Part shown: piece by piece, positions 34,943 to 44,930 of the stretch
How the letters are laid out: the number at the start of each line of letters is the position of its first letter
Position numbering within the stretch: the stretch's first letter is position 1
Assembly (NCBI RefSeq): GCF_019511375.1
Contig: NZ_JAEUAO010000002.1
Location: 186,001 to 250,000, forward strand
From: Rhizobium herbae
GTDB lineage: Bacteria; Pseudomonadota; Alphaproteobacteria; Rhizobiales; Rhizobiaceae
Direction: 5' to 3'
Length of the DNA: 64,000 bases
The notes under the pieces: generated by a model
The model's database searches: none
The model's input: the letters and a program-made list of their open reading frames with translations, nothing else
What the model was told of the DNA's origin: nothing
Made by a program: the position numbers and the translations under genes

Positions 34943-34974
34943 TTAACCACGAATATAAGCAGTGCGTTAACCAT
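34943..34974. promoter_or_regulatory. Candidate CtrA half-sites before cpaB
   Basis: ATTAACCAC (34942-34950) and GTTAACCAT (34966-34974) are 24 bp apart in an AT-rich stretch 60-90 bp before cpaB. TTAACCAT is a described CtrA half-site motif; a third TTAAC is at 34862. Confidence 0.45.
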
Positions 34975-35033
34975 AATTACACTAATTCCTGATCATTCTG
35001 CAGCAGGCATATTCTCGGCTGCAGGGACAGATC

Positions 35034-35849
35034 ATGAAACCGGTGCGCGTTATTATTCTGGCGGTGGCCGTCGTATCGGCGGGCTTGGCTGGATTCCTGG
35101 CTCTCAAGCTGACCAGCGGCAGGACCGTCGTCACCTCGTCCGAGCCCGTCATCGAGCGCGAACCGACCGTCAACGTTCTCGTTGCCAGCAAGAGCCTGCC
35201 TGTCGGCTCGAGGCTCGGCCCGGACGCCATTCACTGGATCTCCTGGCCGAAGGACGGCGTTGTCGATGGCCTGATCACCGAAGAGCTTCGCCCGAACGCC
35301 GTTACCGATCTTGAAGGCGTCGTCGTGCGCCTGCCGATCTTCAACGGCGAACCCGTGCGGCAGGAAAAGATTGCCGATTCATCGAGCCGCATCATGTCCG
35401 CGCTGCTGCCGGCCGGAAAACGCGCGGTTGCCACGGAGATTACCGTCGCAACGGGCGCTGGCGGCTTCATTCTGCCCAACGACCGCGTCGATGTGATCAT
35501 GGTGCGCAAATCGGAAGCCGGTTCCTTCCTCACCGAAACGGTTCTCAGCAACGTTCGCGTGCTCGCCATCGACCAGCAGATCGAGGAAAAGGACGATGGG
35601 TCGAAGTCCGTCGTCGGTACGACCGCGACGCTGGAGCTGACGCCGGACCAGTCCAAGGTCATGACCGTCGCCCAGCAGATGGCCGAGCGTCTGTCGCTGG
35701 CGCTGCGCAGCGTCGCGGACGCGCAGGAACCGGATACCATCGCGGCGGACTATCTGCTGAGCGGCGACGGCCGCCCCTCCATCCAGGTCATCAAGTCGGG
35801 TTCCATCGTCAAGAGCGATGACAGCTCATCCATGAACGAAGCGAAATAA
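35034..35849 (+). CDS. cpaB: Flp pilus assembly protein CpaB/RcpC
   Basis: A 271-residue envelope protein with one N-terminal membrane segment (about 4-25) and an SAF domain (about 45-110) with VLVASKSLPVGSRLGPDAI, followed by the RcpC/CpaB conserved region with PAGKRAVATEITVATGAGGFILPNDRVDV. It is thought to stabilise the secretin and may bind peptidoglycan. It is the first gene of the long cpaB-to-tadC series; its stop overlaps the cpaC start by one base. Confidence 0.93.
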   Translation: MKPVRVIILAVAVVSAGLAGFLALKLTSGRTVVTSSEPVIEREPTVNVLVASKSLPVGSRLGPDAIHWISWPKDGVVDGLITEELRPNAVTDLEGVVVRLPIFNGEPVRQEKIADSSSRIMSALLPAGKRAVATEITVATGAGGFILPNDRVDVIMVRKSEAGSFLTETVLSNVRVLAIDQQIEEKDDGSKSVVGTTATLELTPDQSKVMTVAQQMAERLSLALRSVADAQEPDTIAADYLLSGDGRPSIQVIKSGSIVKSDDSSSMNEAK

Positions 35850-37384
35850 TGTGTGAGCGGGAGCGGAACGTGAGCCGGATCGGAAAGAAACTTCGCAGCT
35901 CGATCGCCGGCGGACTGGCCTTTTGCCTGGCCTTTTCCGGCATGCCTGCCCAGACGGCTGAGGCTGCGTCGCAGTCGCTGGTGCGCATCGCCGAAAGCGG
36001 GCCAGGCGTCAAGAAAACCATCAGGCTGGGGCTGAACAAGGCCGTCGTCATCGATCTCCCGACCGATGCACACGACATTCTGGTCGCCGACCCGACGCTG
36101 GCGGACGCCGTGACGCGAACCTCGCGGCGGATCTATCTGTTCGGAAAAATGGTCGGCCAGACCAACATCTTCGTATTCGGCCCACATGGGGAGGAGATCG
36201 TCAGCCTCGATCTGGAGATCGAGCGCGACATTTCCAACCTCGAGGCCAATCTGCGGCGGTTCCTGCCCGATTCCGATATCAAGGTGGAAATCATTTCGGA
36301 CAACATCGTGCTGACCGGCACCGTCCGCACGCCGTTGGACTCGACCCGTGTCGAAGAACTCGCCAAGGCGTTCATCAAGGGTGGTGAAGCGACGACGCGC
36401 AACATCACCGCCCAGGGCACCAACGGCGACGCGGACATTTTCGCCGAAGACCGTCAGGCTTCGCAGATCGTCAATCTTCTGCGAATCGATGGCGAAGACC
36501 AGGTCATGCTGAAGGTCACCGTGGCCGAAGTCTCGCGCCAGGTGTTGAAGCAGCTCGGCTTCAGCGGCTCGATCCGCAGTTCGACGAGCGGCGATGGCAT
36601 CACGTTCCGCAACCCGGCCAACCTCGGCAACGCCGTCAATGCCATTGCATCTTCGGTCACGGGCACGATCGGTTCCGGCACGATGGGCTTTGCCAGCTAT
36701 ATCAATGCCATGGAGCAGGCGGGCGTCATGCGCACGCTCGCCGAGCCGAGCCTGACCGCGATCTCCGGCAAGAAGGCGAGCTTCTCCGTCGGCGGCGAAT
36801 ATCGGCTGCCCTCCGAGCAGGAGATTGATGAGGATGGCGGTATAACGCGAACCAACGAGACGGTGGAATACGGCATCGGCCTGGATTTCACGCCGGTCGT
36901 GCTCGGGCCCGGCCGCATCAGCCTGGAAATCGCCACCGAGGTCTCCGAACCCACCTGGGAAGGGTCGGTCGTGAACGCCAATGCAGTCAACATCCCTGGT
37001 CAGACCTACATGTCGATCCGCCGCCGCAAGGCGTCGACCAGCGTCGAACTTCCGTCTGGTGGCTCCATCGTGATCGGCGGTCTGGTGCAGGACAATATCC
37101 GCCAGGCCATGTCCGGTCTTCCGGGCGTTGCCAAGATTCCGATTTTCGGGACGCTGTTCCGCTCGAAGGACTTCATCCGCAACGAGACGGAACTGGTGAT
37201 CATCGCGACGCCCTATCTGGTTCAGCCGGTGGCGCGCGCCGAGCTATCGCGGCCTGACGATAATTTCAATCCGGCCGATGACCTGTCCGGCGCATTCCTC
37301 GGCCAAGTCAATCGCATCTACGGCAACCGTCAGGCAGCCCCGGTCGGGCAGTACCACGGCAATGTAGGCTTCATCTACAAATAG
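35849..37384 (+). CDS. cpaC: Tad secretin CpaC/RcpA
   Basis: The outer-membrane channel through which the pilus passes. The 511 residues comprise a signal peptide (ending AQTAEA), an N-terminal pilus domain (about 55-130), a BON-like segment and the C-terminal secretin domain with VGGEYRLPSEQE, VELPSGGSIVIGGLVQD and RNETELVIIATPYLVQPV. A GTG at 35870 with GGGAG upstream gives a shorter and perhaps better signal peptide than the ATG at 35849, which overlaps the cpaB stop. Confidence 0.94.
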   Translation: MCERERNVSRIGKKLRSSIAGGLAFCLAFSGMPAQTAEAASQSLVRIAESGPGVKKTIRLGLNKAVVIDLPTDAHDILVADPTLADAVTRTSRRIYLFGKMVGQTNIFVFGPHGEEIVSLDLEIERDISNLEANLRRFLPDSDIKVEIISDNIVLTGTVRTPLDSTRVEELAKAFIKGGEATTRNITAQGTNGDADIFAEDRQASQIVNLLRIDGEDQVMLKVTVAEVSRQVLKQLGFSGSIRSSTSGDGITFRNPANLGNAVNAIASSVTGTIGSGTMGFASYINAMEQAGVMRTLAEPSLTAISGKKASFSVGGEYRLPSEQEIDEDGGITRTNETVEYGIGLDFTPVVLGPGRISLEIATEVSEPTWEGSVVNANAVNIPGQTYMSIRRRKASTSVELPSGGSIVIGGLVQDNIRQAMSGLPGVAKIPIFGTLFRSKDFIRNETELVIIATPYLVQPVARAELSRPDDNFNPADDLSGAFLGQVNRIYGNRQAAPVGQYHGNVGFIYK

Positions 37385-37396
37385 CGGGGAGCGGAC

Positions 37397-38152
37397 ATGA
37401 CGACCAAGATCATCCTGAACCGCAATATCAAGGGGCAATCGACCATGCGGCCAAACATCTCCACCGGTGCGGTTCGGTTCGCGCGCATGCTGGCGATCGG
37501 TGCGTTGCTGCTGGCGGGCACGACCCTTGCCGGCTGCGCCAGCCGCGACGGCATGTCGACCGGCGCCTTGCCCGATGACTACCGCACCCGCCATCCAATC
37601 GTGATTGCCGAGGCGGAGCATGCGATCGATGTGCCCGTCGCCTCCAGCGACAGGCACCTGACCATGGGCGCGCGCGAGGTCATCCGTGGTTTTGCTTCGA
37701 ACTATAGGGATTCTGCCACCGGCACGGTGCAGATCCTGGTACCCACCGGCTCGGTCAACGCCCATGCCGCATCGGCGCTGCGCAAGGAAGTCCGTGGCGT
37801 GCTGGTCGGCGCCGGGATTCCGGCAGGGCGCCTTGCCGAAGCAAGCTATCAGGCAAGCGGTGAGGGGGACGCAGCGCCGATCCGGCTCAGCTATACGGCG
37901 ATTACGGCAAAGACCGCACCCTGTGGCAACTGGCCGAAGGACCTCGTCGTCAATACGATCGAGAACAAGAACTACGAGAATTTTGGGTGCGCCAGTCAGG
38001 CCAATCTCGCGGCCCAGATTGCCAACCCAATGGATCTGCTCGGCCCGCGCGACATGTCGCCGATCGATGCGGTCCAGCGCGGCCAGGTGATCAGCGACTA
38101 CCGTGGCGTCCCAACCGGGACGGAAACGACCATCAACATCAACAACAATTGA
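37397..38152 (+). CDS. cpaD: Pilus assembly lipoprotein CpaD
   Basis: A 251-residue secretin partner. It has a signal peptide with lipobox LAGC (near residue 47), then the CpaD conserved core DDYRTRHPIVIAE, RGFASNYRDSATGTVQILVPTGS and a cysteine-containing segment TAPCGNWPKDL...NFGCASQANLAAQI. The N-terminus may be shorter, starting at the ATG at 37445. It lies between cpaC and cpaE in the same operon. Confidence 0.92.
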   Translation: MTTKIILNRNIKGQSTMRPNISTGAVRFARMLAIGALLLAGTTLAGCASRDGMSTGALPDDYRTRHPIVIAEAEHAIDVPVASSDRHLTMGAREVIRGFASNYRDSATGTVQILVPTGSVNAHAASALRKEVRGVLVGAGIPAGRLAEASYQASGEGDAAPIRLSYTAITAKTAPCGNWPKDLVVNTIENKNYENFGCASQANLAAQIANPMDLLGPRDMSPIDAVQRGQVISDYRGVPTGTETTININNN

Positions 38153-38181
38153 TACTCCGGGCGGTTTGACGGGACAGCATC

Positions 38182-39471
38182 ATGAGCACGATTGACTACA
38201 AGATAGAGACTGCATCCGGCGAGCCGGATGGCTATGCCGATGCGGTCCGCCCGAGCGATGTCGATCAGCTGCGGCCACTTCCCCGCATCTCCGTGCATGC
38301 CTTCTGCGAAACCGAAGCCGTGCAGCGCACGATGGAGCGCTGCGGCCAGGACCGGCGGATGAGCAAGGTCAGCCTCAGGATCAACAGCGGCTCGATTGCC
38401 GCCGCCGCCAACATGTTTTCGACGGCACCGACGCCAAACCTGATCATTCTTGAAACATCGACGGAACCGCGCCTGCTGATGGCGGAACTGGCACCGCTCG
38501 CCGCTGTCTGCGATCCCTCGACCAAGGTCATCCTCATCGGTCGCTACAACGATATCCCGCTCTATCGCGAACTGATCCGCAACGGCATTTCCGAATATAT
38601 CGTTGCTCCCGTCGCCATGCCCGACATTCTTGGCGCCATTGCCGCCATCTTCGTCGATCCCGAAGCCGAGCCGCTCGGCCGCAGCATTGCCTTCATCGGC
38701 GCCAAGGGCGGTGTCGGTTCCTCGACGCTCGCCCACAATTGCGCCTGGGGCATTTCGAACCTGTTCTCGACCGAGGTGGTGCTGGCCGATCTTGACCTGC
38801 CCTACGGTACCGCCAACATCAATTTTGACCAGGATCCGCCGCAGGGCATTTCAGAAGCGGTCTTCTCACCGGAGCGCCTGGACGAGGTGTTCCTCGATCG
38901 CCTCCTGACCAAGTGCTCGCAGCACCTGTCGCTGCTTGCGGCACCTTCCATGCTCGACCGCCCCTATGACTTCGACGCAACGGCGTTCCAGCCGCTGATG
39001 GAAATCCTGCTGCGCAACGCGCCCGTCTCCGTCCTCGACGTGCCGCATTTGTGGGCGGACTGGACCCGTACCGTGCTGGCGGAGGCCGACGAGGTCGTGG
39101 TTGTCGCCGTGCCCGATCTCGCCAACCTGCGCAATGCCAAGAACATGTTCGATTCCTTCAAGAAAATCCGGCCGAACGACAAGACGCCGCATCTGGTGCT
39201 GAATCAGGTCGGGATGCCGAAGCGGCCGGAAATATCACCGGGCGACTTCTGCGATTCATTGGAGATCGAGCCGGTCGCGATCATACCGTTCGATGCCGTG
39301 CTGTTCGGAAATGCAGCGAACAGCGGCCGGATGATCGCCGAGACCGACAGGAAATCACCGACCGCGGAAATATTCTCGCAACTCGCGCATCTGGTGACGG
39401 GCAGGACCACAGCCAAGAAGCCCAAGAAGGGCGGCCTTGGCAAGGTGCTCGGGATGCTTGGGCGCAAATAA
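38182..39471 (+). CDS. cpaE: Pilus localisation ATPase CpaE/TadZ
   Basis: A MinD/ParA-like protein of 429 residues that places the Tad machine at the cell pole. The N-terminal 150 residues form a receiver-like domain without an obvious phosphorylation site. The ATPase domain begins with a deviant Walker A (GAKGGVGSST, about 173-182) and has VVLADLDLPYG and VPDLANLRNAKNM. A basic C-terminal tail (Lys-rich, about 415-429) follows. Confidence 0.93.
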   Translation: MSTIDYKIETASGEPDGYADAVRPSDVDQLRPLPRISVHAFCETEAVQRTMERCGQDRRMSKVSLRINSGSIAAAANMFSTAPTPNLIILETSTEPRLLMAELAPLAAVCDPSTKVILIGRYNDIPLYRELIRNGISEYIVAPVAMPDILGAIAAIFVDPEAEPLGRSIAFIGAKGGVGSSTLAHNCAWGISNLFSTEVVLADLDLPYGTANINFDQDPPQGISEAVFSPERLDEVFLDRLLTKCSQHLSLLAAPSMLDRPYDFDATAFQPLMEILLRNAPVSVLDVPHLWADWTRTVLAEADEVVVVAVPDLANLRNAKNMFDSFKKIRPNDKTPHLVLNQVGMPKRPEISPGDFCDSLEIEPVAIIPFDAVLFGNAANSGRMIAETDRKSPTAEIFSQLAHLVTGRTTAKKPKKGGLGKVLGMLGRK

Positions 39472-39503
39472 CTGATATTTAGACGAAAATCGGATTTGAG
39501 AGC

Positions 39504-40982
39504 ATGTTTGGTAAACGAGGAAACGAAGGCTTCGGAAAGGGTGGCACCATCACCCCCCTTAAGCAAACGCCCGTGCCCGCCGCTGCTCCCGTCGCCGTAT
39601 CCGAGCGGCCGGCTGCACCCGTGCTGGCGGAGCCCGCCCGCGAAACGACGCCGGTGACCCGCGCCCCGCCATCCCCGCCGCCGGTCCGGAAAAAGCCGGC
39701 TCGCACCGAGGATTATTACGACACCAAGTCGCAGGTTTTCTCGGCACTGATAGACACGATTGACCTGTCGCAGTTGGCCAAGCTCGACAACGAGAGCGCA
39801 CGCGAAGAAATCCGCGATATCGTCAACGACATCATCACGATCAAGAATTTTGCGATGTCGATCTCCGAGCAGGAGGAATTGCTCGAGGACATCTGCAACG
39901 ACGTTCTCGGCTACGGCCCGCTGGAGCCACTGCTCGCGCGTGACGACATCGCCGACATCATGGTCAACGGCGCTGGCCAGACCTTCATCGAAGTGGGCGG
40001 CAAGACGATCGAGTCCGAGGTGCGTTTCCGCGACAACGCACAACTGCTGTCCATCTGCCAGCGTATCGTCTCGCAGGTCGGCCGTCGCGTCGACGAATCC
40101 TCGCCGATCTGCGATGCCCGTCTTCCCGATGGCTCGCGTGTCAACGTCATCGCCCCGCCGCTTGCCATCGACGGCACGGCGCTGACCATTCGTAAGTTCA
40201 AGAAGGACAAGCTGAAGCTGGACCAGCTCGTCAAATTCGGCGCCATCACGCCGGAAGGCGCGGTGCTCTTGCAGATCATTGGCCGCGTTCGCTGCAACGT
40301 CGTCATCTCCGGCGGTACCGGCTCCGGCAAGACGACGCTTCTCAACTGCCTGACCGGCTATATCGACCTGGATGAGCGGGTCATCACCTGCGAGGATACG
40401 GCCGAACTGCAGTTGCAACAGCCGCATGTCGTGCGCCTTGAAACCCGTCCGCCGAACATTGAAGGCGAGGGCGAGGTCACCATGCGTGATCTCATCAAGA
40501 ACTGCCTGCGTATGCGGCCCGAGCGGATCATCGTCGGCGAAGTGCGCGGACCGGAAGTCTTCGACTTGCTTCAGGCGATGAACACTGGTCACGACGGCTC
40601 GATGGGCACCATCCACGCCAACACGCCGCGCGAATGCCTTGCCCGTATGGAATCGATGATCGCAATGGGTGGCTATACGTTGCCGGCGAAGACCGTGCGC
40701 GAAATCATCGCCGGTTCGATCGATATCATCATCCAGGCAGCACGTCTGCGCGACGGTTCGCGCCGCATCACCCATATCTCCGAAGTCATCGGCATGGAGG
40801 GTGACGTCATCATCACCCAGGACCTGCTGCGCTACGAGATCGAGGGCGAAGACGCCAACGGCAGGATCATCGGCCGCCACAAGTCGACCGGTATCGGCCG
40901 CCCGCATTTCTGGGACCGCGCCCGCTATTTCAACGAAGACAAGCGGCTGGCCGCGACCCTCGACGCGATGGAAAAGGACTGA
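39504..40982 (+). CDS. cpaF: Secretion ATPase CpaF/TadA
   Basis: The hexameric ATPase driving Flp pilus assembly. The 492 residues include a Pro/Ala-rich N-terminus (20-65), a helical N domain and the ATPase core with Walker [10 protein letters not shown] (270-278), the Asp box [11 protein letters not shown], Walker [12 protein letters not shown] and the His box [12 protein letters not shown]. It belongs to the VirB11/TadA branch of secretion ATPases. A short gap separates it from tadB. Confidence 0.96.
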   Translation: MFGKRGNEGFGKGGTITPLKQTPVPAAAPVAVSERPAAPVLAEPARETTPVTRAPPSPPPVRKKPARTEDYYDTKSQVFSALIDTIDLSQLAKLDNESAREEIRDIVNDIITIKNFAMSISEQEELLEDICNDVLGYGPLEPLLARDDIADIMVNGAGQTFIEVGGKTIESEVRFRDNAQLLSICQRIVSQVGRRVDESSPICDARLPDGSRVNVIAPPLAIDGTALTIRKFKKDKLKLDQLVKFGAITPEGAVLLQIIGRVRCNVVISGGTGSGKTTLLNCLTGYIDLDERVITCEDTAELQLQQPHVVRLETRPPNIEGEGEVTMRDLIKNCLRMRPERIIVGEVRGPEVFDLLQAMNTGHDGSMGTIHANTPRECLARMESMIAMGGYTLPAKTVREIIAGSIDIIIQAARLRDGSRRITHISEVIGMEGDVIITQDLLRYEIEGEDANGRIIGRHKSTGIGRPHFWDRARYFNEDKRLAATLDAMEKD

Positions 40983-40990
40983 CCGCCTTC

Positions 40991-42001
40991 ATGCTCGGAA
41001 TAGACATCACCGTTCTGGCCATCGTCGGTCTCGTCGCCCTTGCAACGGCCGGCCTTGCCTATGGCATTCTCTTCACGCGCATCGAAACCGAGAAGAAGGC
41101 GGAAAGTCGCGTCCGCAAGGTCAAGGCCGCCGAGACCGACCGGGTCAAGGTCAAGGCGGCGCGAGACCGCATGGCCGAGATGTCGAAGCGGCGAAAGTCG
41201 GTGCAGGATTCGCTGAAGGATCTCGAAAAGAAGCAGCAGGAAAAATCAGCGAAGGCCAAGCCTTCGATGAAGGTCAGGCTGGTGCAGGCCGGCCTGAAGA
41301 TCTCGGTTACGCAATTCTATATCGGCAGCGTCGTCTTCGGATTTGTCGCCGCCTTGATGGCGTTGATCGCCGGGGCAATGCTGCCGATCGTTGGCGGCAT
41401 TCTGCTCATCGGTTCGGCCGGCGTTCCACGCTGGTTCGTCAATTTCCTGATCAAGCGCCGTTGCAAGGCATTCCTGGACGAATTTCCCAATGCGCTTGAC
41501 GTCATGGTCCGGTCGATCAAGTCCGGCCTGCCGCTCAACGATGCCGTCCGGCTGATCGCCAGCGACGGGCAGGAGCCGGTGAAAGCCGAGTTCAGGCGCA
41601 TTATCGAGGCGCAACAGGTCGGCCTCAACATCCCGGAAGCCTGCGCCCGCATGATCAACAGCATCCCCCTGCCGGAGGTCAATTTTTTCGCCATCGTCAT
41701 CGCCATCCAGGCGCAGGCCGGCGGCAACCTTTCCGAGGCGCTCGGCAATCTCGGCAAGGTGCTGCGCGAGCGCAAGAAGATGAAAGCCAAGGTCCAGGCG
41801 CTTTCCATGGAAGCCAAGGCCTCGGCCTGCATCATCGGCGCCCTGCCGTTCATCGTCGCCCTCCTGGTCTACATGACGTCTCCGCAATACATGATGATCC
41901 TCTTCACCGACCCGCGCGGCCATATCATCATGGGCTGCTCGGCGGTGTGGATGAGCATCGGCATCTGGGTGATGCGCAACATGATCAACTTCGACATCTA
42001 G
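40991..42001 (+). CDS. tadB: Tad platform protein TadB
   Basis: One of the two inner-membrane platform proteins of the Tad system, 336 residues. It has an N-terminal membrane segment (about 5-27), a Lys/Arg/Glu-rich coiled stretch (30-95), further hydrophobic segments near 110-155 and at the C-terminus, and the T2SF cytoplasmic domain with FPNALDVMVRSIKSGLPLNDAV and QAGGNLSEALGNLGKVLRER. It follows cpaF by 8 bp. Confidence 0.94.
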   Translation: MLGIDITVLAIVGLVALATAGLAYGILFTRIETEKKAESRVRKVKAAETDRVKVKAARDRMAEMSKRRKSVQDSLKDLEKKQQEKSAKAKPSMKVRLVQAGLKISVTQFYIGSVVFGFVAALMALIAGAMLPIVGGILLIGSAGVPRWFVNFLIKRRCKAFLDEFPNALDVMVRSIKSGLPLNDAVRLIASDGQEPVKAEFRRIIEAQQVGLNIPEACARMINSIPLPEVNFFAIVIAIQAQAGGNLSEALGNLGKVLRERKKMKAKVQALSMEAKASACIIGALPFIVALLVYMTSPQYMMILFTDPRGHIIMGCSAVWMSIGIWVMRNMINFDI

Positions 42002-42011
42002 GAAATCCGGC

Positions 42012-42998
42012 ATGAGCGAGGGCATGATCAACACTCTGACCGATCCGAACCTCATCGTCGCCTTCCTGGTTGCGGTGGCCGTGCTGGCGACGTTCTATTC
42101 CCTGGCCGTCCCCTTCTTCGAGAAAGGCAACCTCGATAAGCGGATGAAGTCGGTTGCCACCGAACGCGAACTGATCCGGGCGCGCGAACGTGCCCGCCTG
42201 AATGCCGAGATATCCGGCGGCAAGACGTCGCTGCGCGCCCAGAACAACACTTCGGTGCGCCAGATCGTCGAGCGGCTCAACCTGCGCAAGGCACTGGTCG
42301 ACGACAAGACCGTCAACCGGCTGAAATCGGCCGGCTATCGCTCGCAGAACGCGCTGAACGTGTTTCTCGTCGCCCGCGTCAGTCTCCCTTTCCTCTTTCT
42401 GGGCGTGGGCGCCTTCTACATCTTTGGTCTTGGCTATCTCGGTGAAAAGCCGTTGCCGATGCGGATCCTTGCCGTTATCGGCACCGGCTATCTCGGCTTC
42501 TATGCGCCCAATATCTTCATCTCGAACGCCGTTTCGAAGCGTCAGCAGTCCATCCGCCGGGCCTGGCCGGATGCGCTCGACCTTTTGCTGATCTGCGTGG
42601 AATCGGGCATCTCCATGGAACTGGCCATGCGGCGCGTGGCCGACGAAATCGCCACGCAGTCAGCGCCTCTTGCCGAGGAACTGGTCCTGACAGTTGCGGA
42701 GCTCTCCTTCCTGCCAGACCGGCGCATGGCGCTCGAAAATCTGGGCACCAGAACCGGGCTTGAGGAGGTGAAGGCCGTCATGCAGGCGCTGATCCAGGCT
42801 GACCGCTATGGCACACCGATCGCCCAGGCGCTACGCGTTTTGGCCCAGGAAAGCCGCGACCGGCGTATGAACGAGGCCGAGAAGAAGGCGGCTGCCCTGC
42901 CGCCGAAGCTCACCGTGCCGATGATCCTGTTCTTCCTGCCCGTCTTGATCGCGGTTATTCTCGGCCCGGCAGGCATACAGGTTTCCGACAAATTCTGA
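42012..42998 (+). CDS. tadC: Tad platform protein TadC
   Basis: The second platform protein, 328 residues, with the same T2SF domain: WPDALDLLLICVESGISMELAMRRVADE and RTGLEEVKAVMQALIQADRYGTPIAQALRVLA. Hydrophobic segments lie at about 12-35, 115-165 and the C-terminus (VPMILFFLPVLIAVILGP). It starts 10 bp after tadB and ends the operon before a hairpin. Confidence 0.94.
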   Translation: MSEGMINTLTDPNLIVAFLVAVAVLATFYSLAVPFFEKGNLDKRMKSVATERELIRARERARLNAEISGGKTSLRAQNNTSVRQIVERLNLRKALVDDKTVNRLKSAGYRSQNALNVFLVARVSLPFLFLGVGAFYIFGLGYLGEKPLPMRILAVIGTGYLGFYAPNIFISNAVSKRQQSIRRAWPDALDLLLICVESGISMELAMRRVADEIATQSAPLAEELVLTVAELSFLPDRRMALENLGTRTGLEEVKAVMQALIQADRYGTPIAQALRVLAQESRDRRMNEAEKKAAALPPKLTVPMILFFLPVLIAVILGPAGIQVSDKF

Positions 42999-43032
42999 GC
43001 GACCGACGCGGGCTGAAAAGCCGGCGCACACG

Positions 43033-43067
43033 ACAAGGCGCCGCTTGAGGGGCGGCGCTTTGTCTTT
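43033..43067 (+). terminator. Terminator after tadC
   Basis: ACAAGGCGCCGC pairs with GCGGCGCTTTGT (one G-T pair) around TTGAGGG; CTTTC follows. It lies between the convergent tadC and SDR genes. Confidence 0.7.
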
Positions 43068-43070
43068 CGG

Positions 43071-43922
43071 TCAGTTGGCGGCAACGGCCTCGGCCGGAAA
43101 GTCCGTCGATTCAGAAAGCTTGCGCCATGTTTCGACTTCGCGGGCTACGCTGGCGTTTTTCTCGCTGATCGCAGCCAGCGTATCCGTGCCGAAGGGCATG
43201 CGAAGCGGCGGGTTATCCGCGTTGGCGAGCGTGATCATGGCCTTGGCGAGCCGGGCAGGGTCACCAGGCTGGCGGTGGTTCTTGCCGGCTGCGAAATCGC
43301 GCATCGCACCTGCTGGCGTCTGCTCGTAGTCGGCAATCGAGCTCGGGCTGATCGCGAGTGAGGTTTCATCCAGGAAGTCGGTACGGAAGAAGCCCGGCTC
43401 GACGACGGTAACGTTGATTCCAAGCGGCTCGACCTCCATCGCCAGCGATTCCGAAAGCCCCTCGATGGCGAATTTGGTCGATCCGTAGACGCCCCAGCCG
43501 GGAAAGCCGGTGTAACCGCCGATCGACGAGATATTCATGACGTGGCCTGAGCGCTGGCGGCGCATATGCGGCAACACAGCGCGGGTGACCTTGAGAAGGC
43601 CGAAGACATTCGTGGCGTAGAGCTTCTCGATTTCCTCCGCAGTTGCCTCTTCGACGGCACCGAGCAGGCCGTAGCCGGCATTGTTGAGCAGAACGTCGAT
43701 CCTGCCGAAACGCTTGATGGCCTGTTCTGCGGCGGCAAAGGCCTGCTTCTCGTTGGTGACGTCGAGAGCGACAGCAAGAAGGTTGGGATGATTGCCAAAA
43801 CGCTCGATGACGGTCTGAGGATTGCGGGCCGTTGCGACGACGGCGTCGCCGGCATTGAGAGCTTCCTGGGTGATGAGGGCGCCGAAGCCGCGGGAGGCGC
43901 CAGTGATGAACCATACACGCAT
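43071..43922 (-). CDS. Short-chain dehydrogenase/reductase
   Basis: A 283-residue NAD(P)-dependent oxidoreductase. It has the cofactor motif TGASRGFG (7-14), NNAGYG, the catalytic serine in ISSIGG and the YGSTK active-site pair. The ATG at 43922 has AAAGGA upstream. It is divergent from a LysR regulator 108 bp away, the usual layout of a regulator and its target. The substrate is unknown; the sequence is of the broad-specificity SDR type common in accessory gene pairs. Confidence 0.9.
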   Translation of the reverse strand: MRVWFITGASRGFGALITQEALNAGDAVVATARNPQTVIERFGNHPNLLAVALDVTNEKQAFAAAEQAIKRFGRIDVLLNNAGYGLLGAVEEATAEEIEKLYATNVFGLLKVTRAVLPHMRRQRSGHVMNISSIGGYTGFPGWGVYGSTKFAIEGLSESLAMEVEPLGINVTVVEPGFFRTDFLDETSLAISPSSIADYEQTPAGAMRDFAAGKNHRQPGDPARLAKAMITLANADNPPLRMPFGTDTLAAISEKNASVAREVETWRKLSESTDFPAEAVAAN

Positions 43923-43983
43923 GACGTTTTCCTTTCGTCGTTGGAATTTGCTTGCAGGAACAAGGTAACTCAGCATGATAGAT

Positions 43984-43999
43984 GAGATAATCCGATCTC
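43984..43999. promoter_or_regulatory. Candidate LysR operator
   Basis: GAGAT and ATCTC arms 6 bp apart in the region between the SDR and LysR genes. Short, so tentative. Confidence 0.3.
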
Positions 44000-44030
44000 T
44001 CTTCCGCAGGTCAGTGAGGAAATTTCATCA

Positions 44031-44921
44031 ATGCGTCGAATCCGGCCGCAGGACTTGTCCGTCTTTCTGGCGATTGCCCAGCATCGCAGTTTCCGCAAGG
44101 CCGCGGTTGACCTCGGTGTAACGGCATCGGCGCTTTCCCATTCATTACGTGCAATCGAGGAACGGCTGGGTGTTCGGCTGGTGAACCGGACCACGCGCGG
44201 TGTCGGCCTGACGGAAGCCGGTGAGCGGCTTTTCGAGCGGGTTCGCCCCGCCTTTCTAGATATCGACGCGGCTTTGGAGGAACTCAACACGTTTCGCGAC
44301 CAACCCTTCGGCAAACTCAGGATCAATGCGCCCCGCGCCGCCGCAAAGCTCGTGCTGCTGCCGATCATCGCCCGCTTCCTGAGAGCGCATCCTGCCATCG
44401 AGGCCGAGATCGTCGTCGATGACGCGCTCGTCGACATGGTGTCTGGCGGGTTCGATGCAGGCGTCCGGTTCGGCGAGACGATCGCCGCCGATATGATCGC
44501 GCTTCCCATCGGCCCGCGCCATCGGTTTGCGGTCGTGGGGTCAGCGGATCATTTCGAGCGGCATGCAAGACCCGTCACACCCCATGATCTGAAAGATCAT
44601 CCCTGCATCCGCTACCGGTTTGCCAGCGGTGCATTCTACCGCTGGGAGTTTGAGCGGGGTGGCGTCGAAGTCGACATGGATGTCCAGGGGCCGCTGACGC
44701 TGGGTGACCAGGATACGATGCTGCAGGCGGCGCTGGACGGCGCCGGATTGGCCTATGTCTTCGAGAGCCAGGCGAGCGAAGCGGTGGCGGATGGGCGGCT
44801 GACCCGTGTCCTTGAGGACTGGTGCCCCTACTATCCGGGCTTTTTCCTCTATTATCCCAGCCGGCGGCAATTGCCGGGGCCGTTGCGCGCTTTCCTTGAT
44901 TTCGTCAAGGCAAGGCGCTGA
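44031..44921 (+). CDS. LysR family transcriptional regulator
   Basis: A 296-residue regulator with the N-terminal winged helix-turn-helix (RSFRKAAVDLGVTASALSHSLRAIEERLGVRLVNRTTRGVGLTEAGE, split across about 18-65) and a C-terminal effector-binding domain. The effector domain contains FDAGVRFGETIAADMIALPIGP, typical of the CrgA-like subgroup that often controls a neighbouring dehydrogenase. It is divergent from the SDR gene. Confidence 0.92.
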   Translation: MRRIRPQDLSVFLAIAQHRSFRKAAVDLGVTASALSHSLRAIEERLGVRLVNRTTRGVGLTEAGERLFERVRPAFLDIDAALEELNTFRDQPFGKLRINAPRAAAKLVLLPIIARFLRAHPAIEAEIVVDDALVDMVSGGFDAGVRFGETIAADMIALPIGPRHRFAVVGSADHFERHARPVTPHDLKDHPCIRYRFASGAFYRWEFERGGVEVDMDVQGPLTLGDQDTMLQAALDGAGLAYVFESQASEAVADGRLTRVLEDWCPYYPGFFLYYPSRRQLPGPLRAFLDFVKARR

Positions 44922-44930
44922 ACGGACGGC

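Noticed and set aside
39204..40907. A 567-codon minus-strand frame over cpaE and cpaF
   Set aside because: Shadow of cpaF; no ribosome binding site and no domain.
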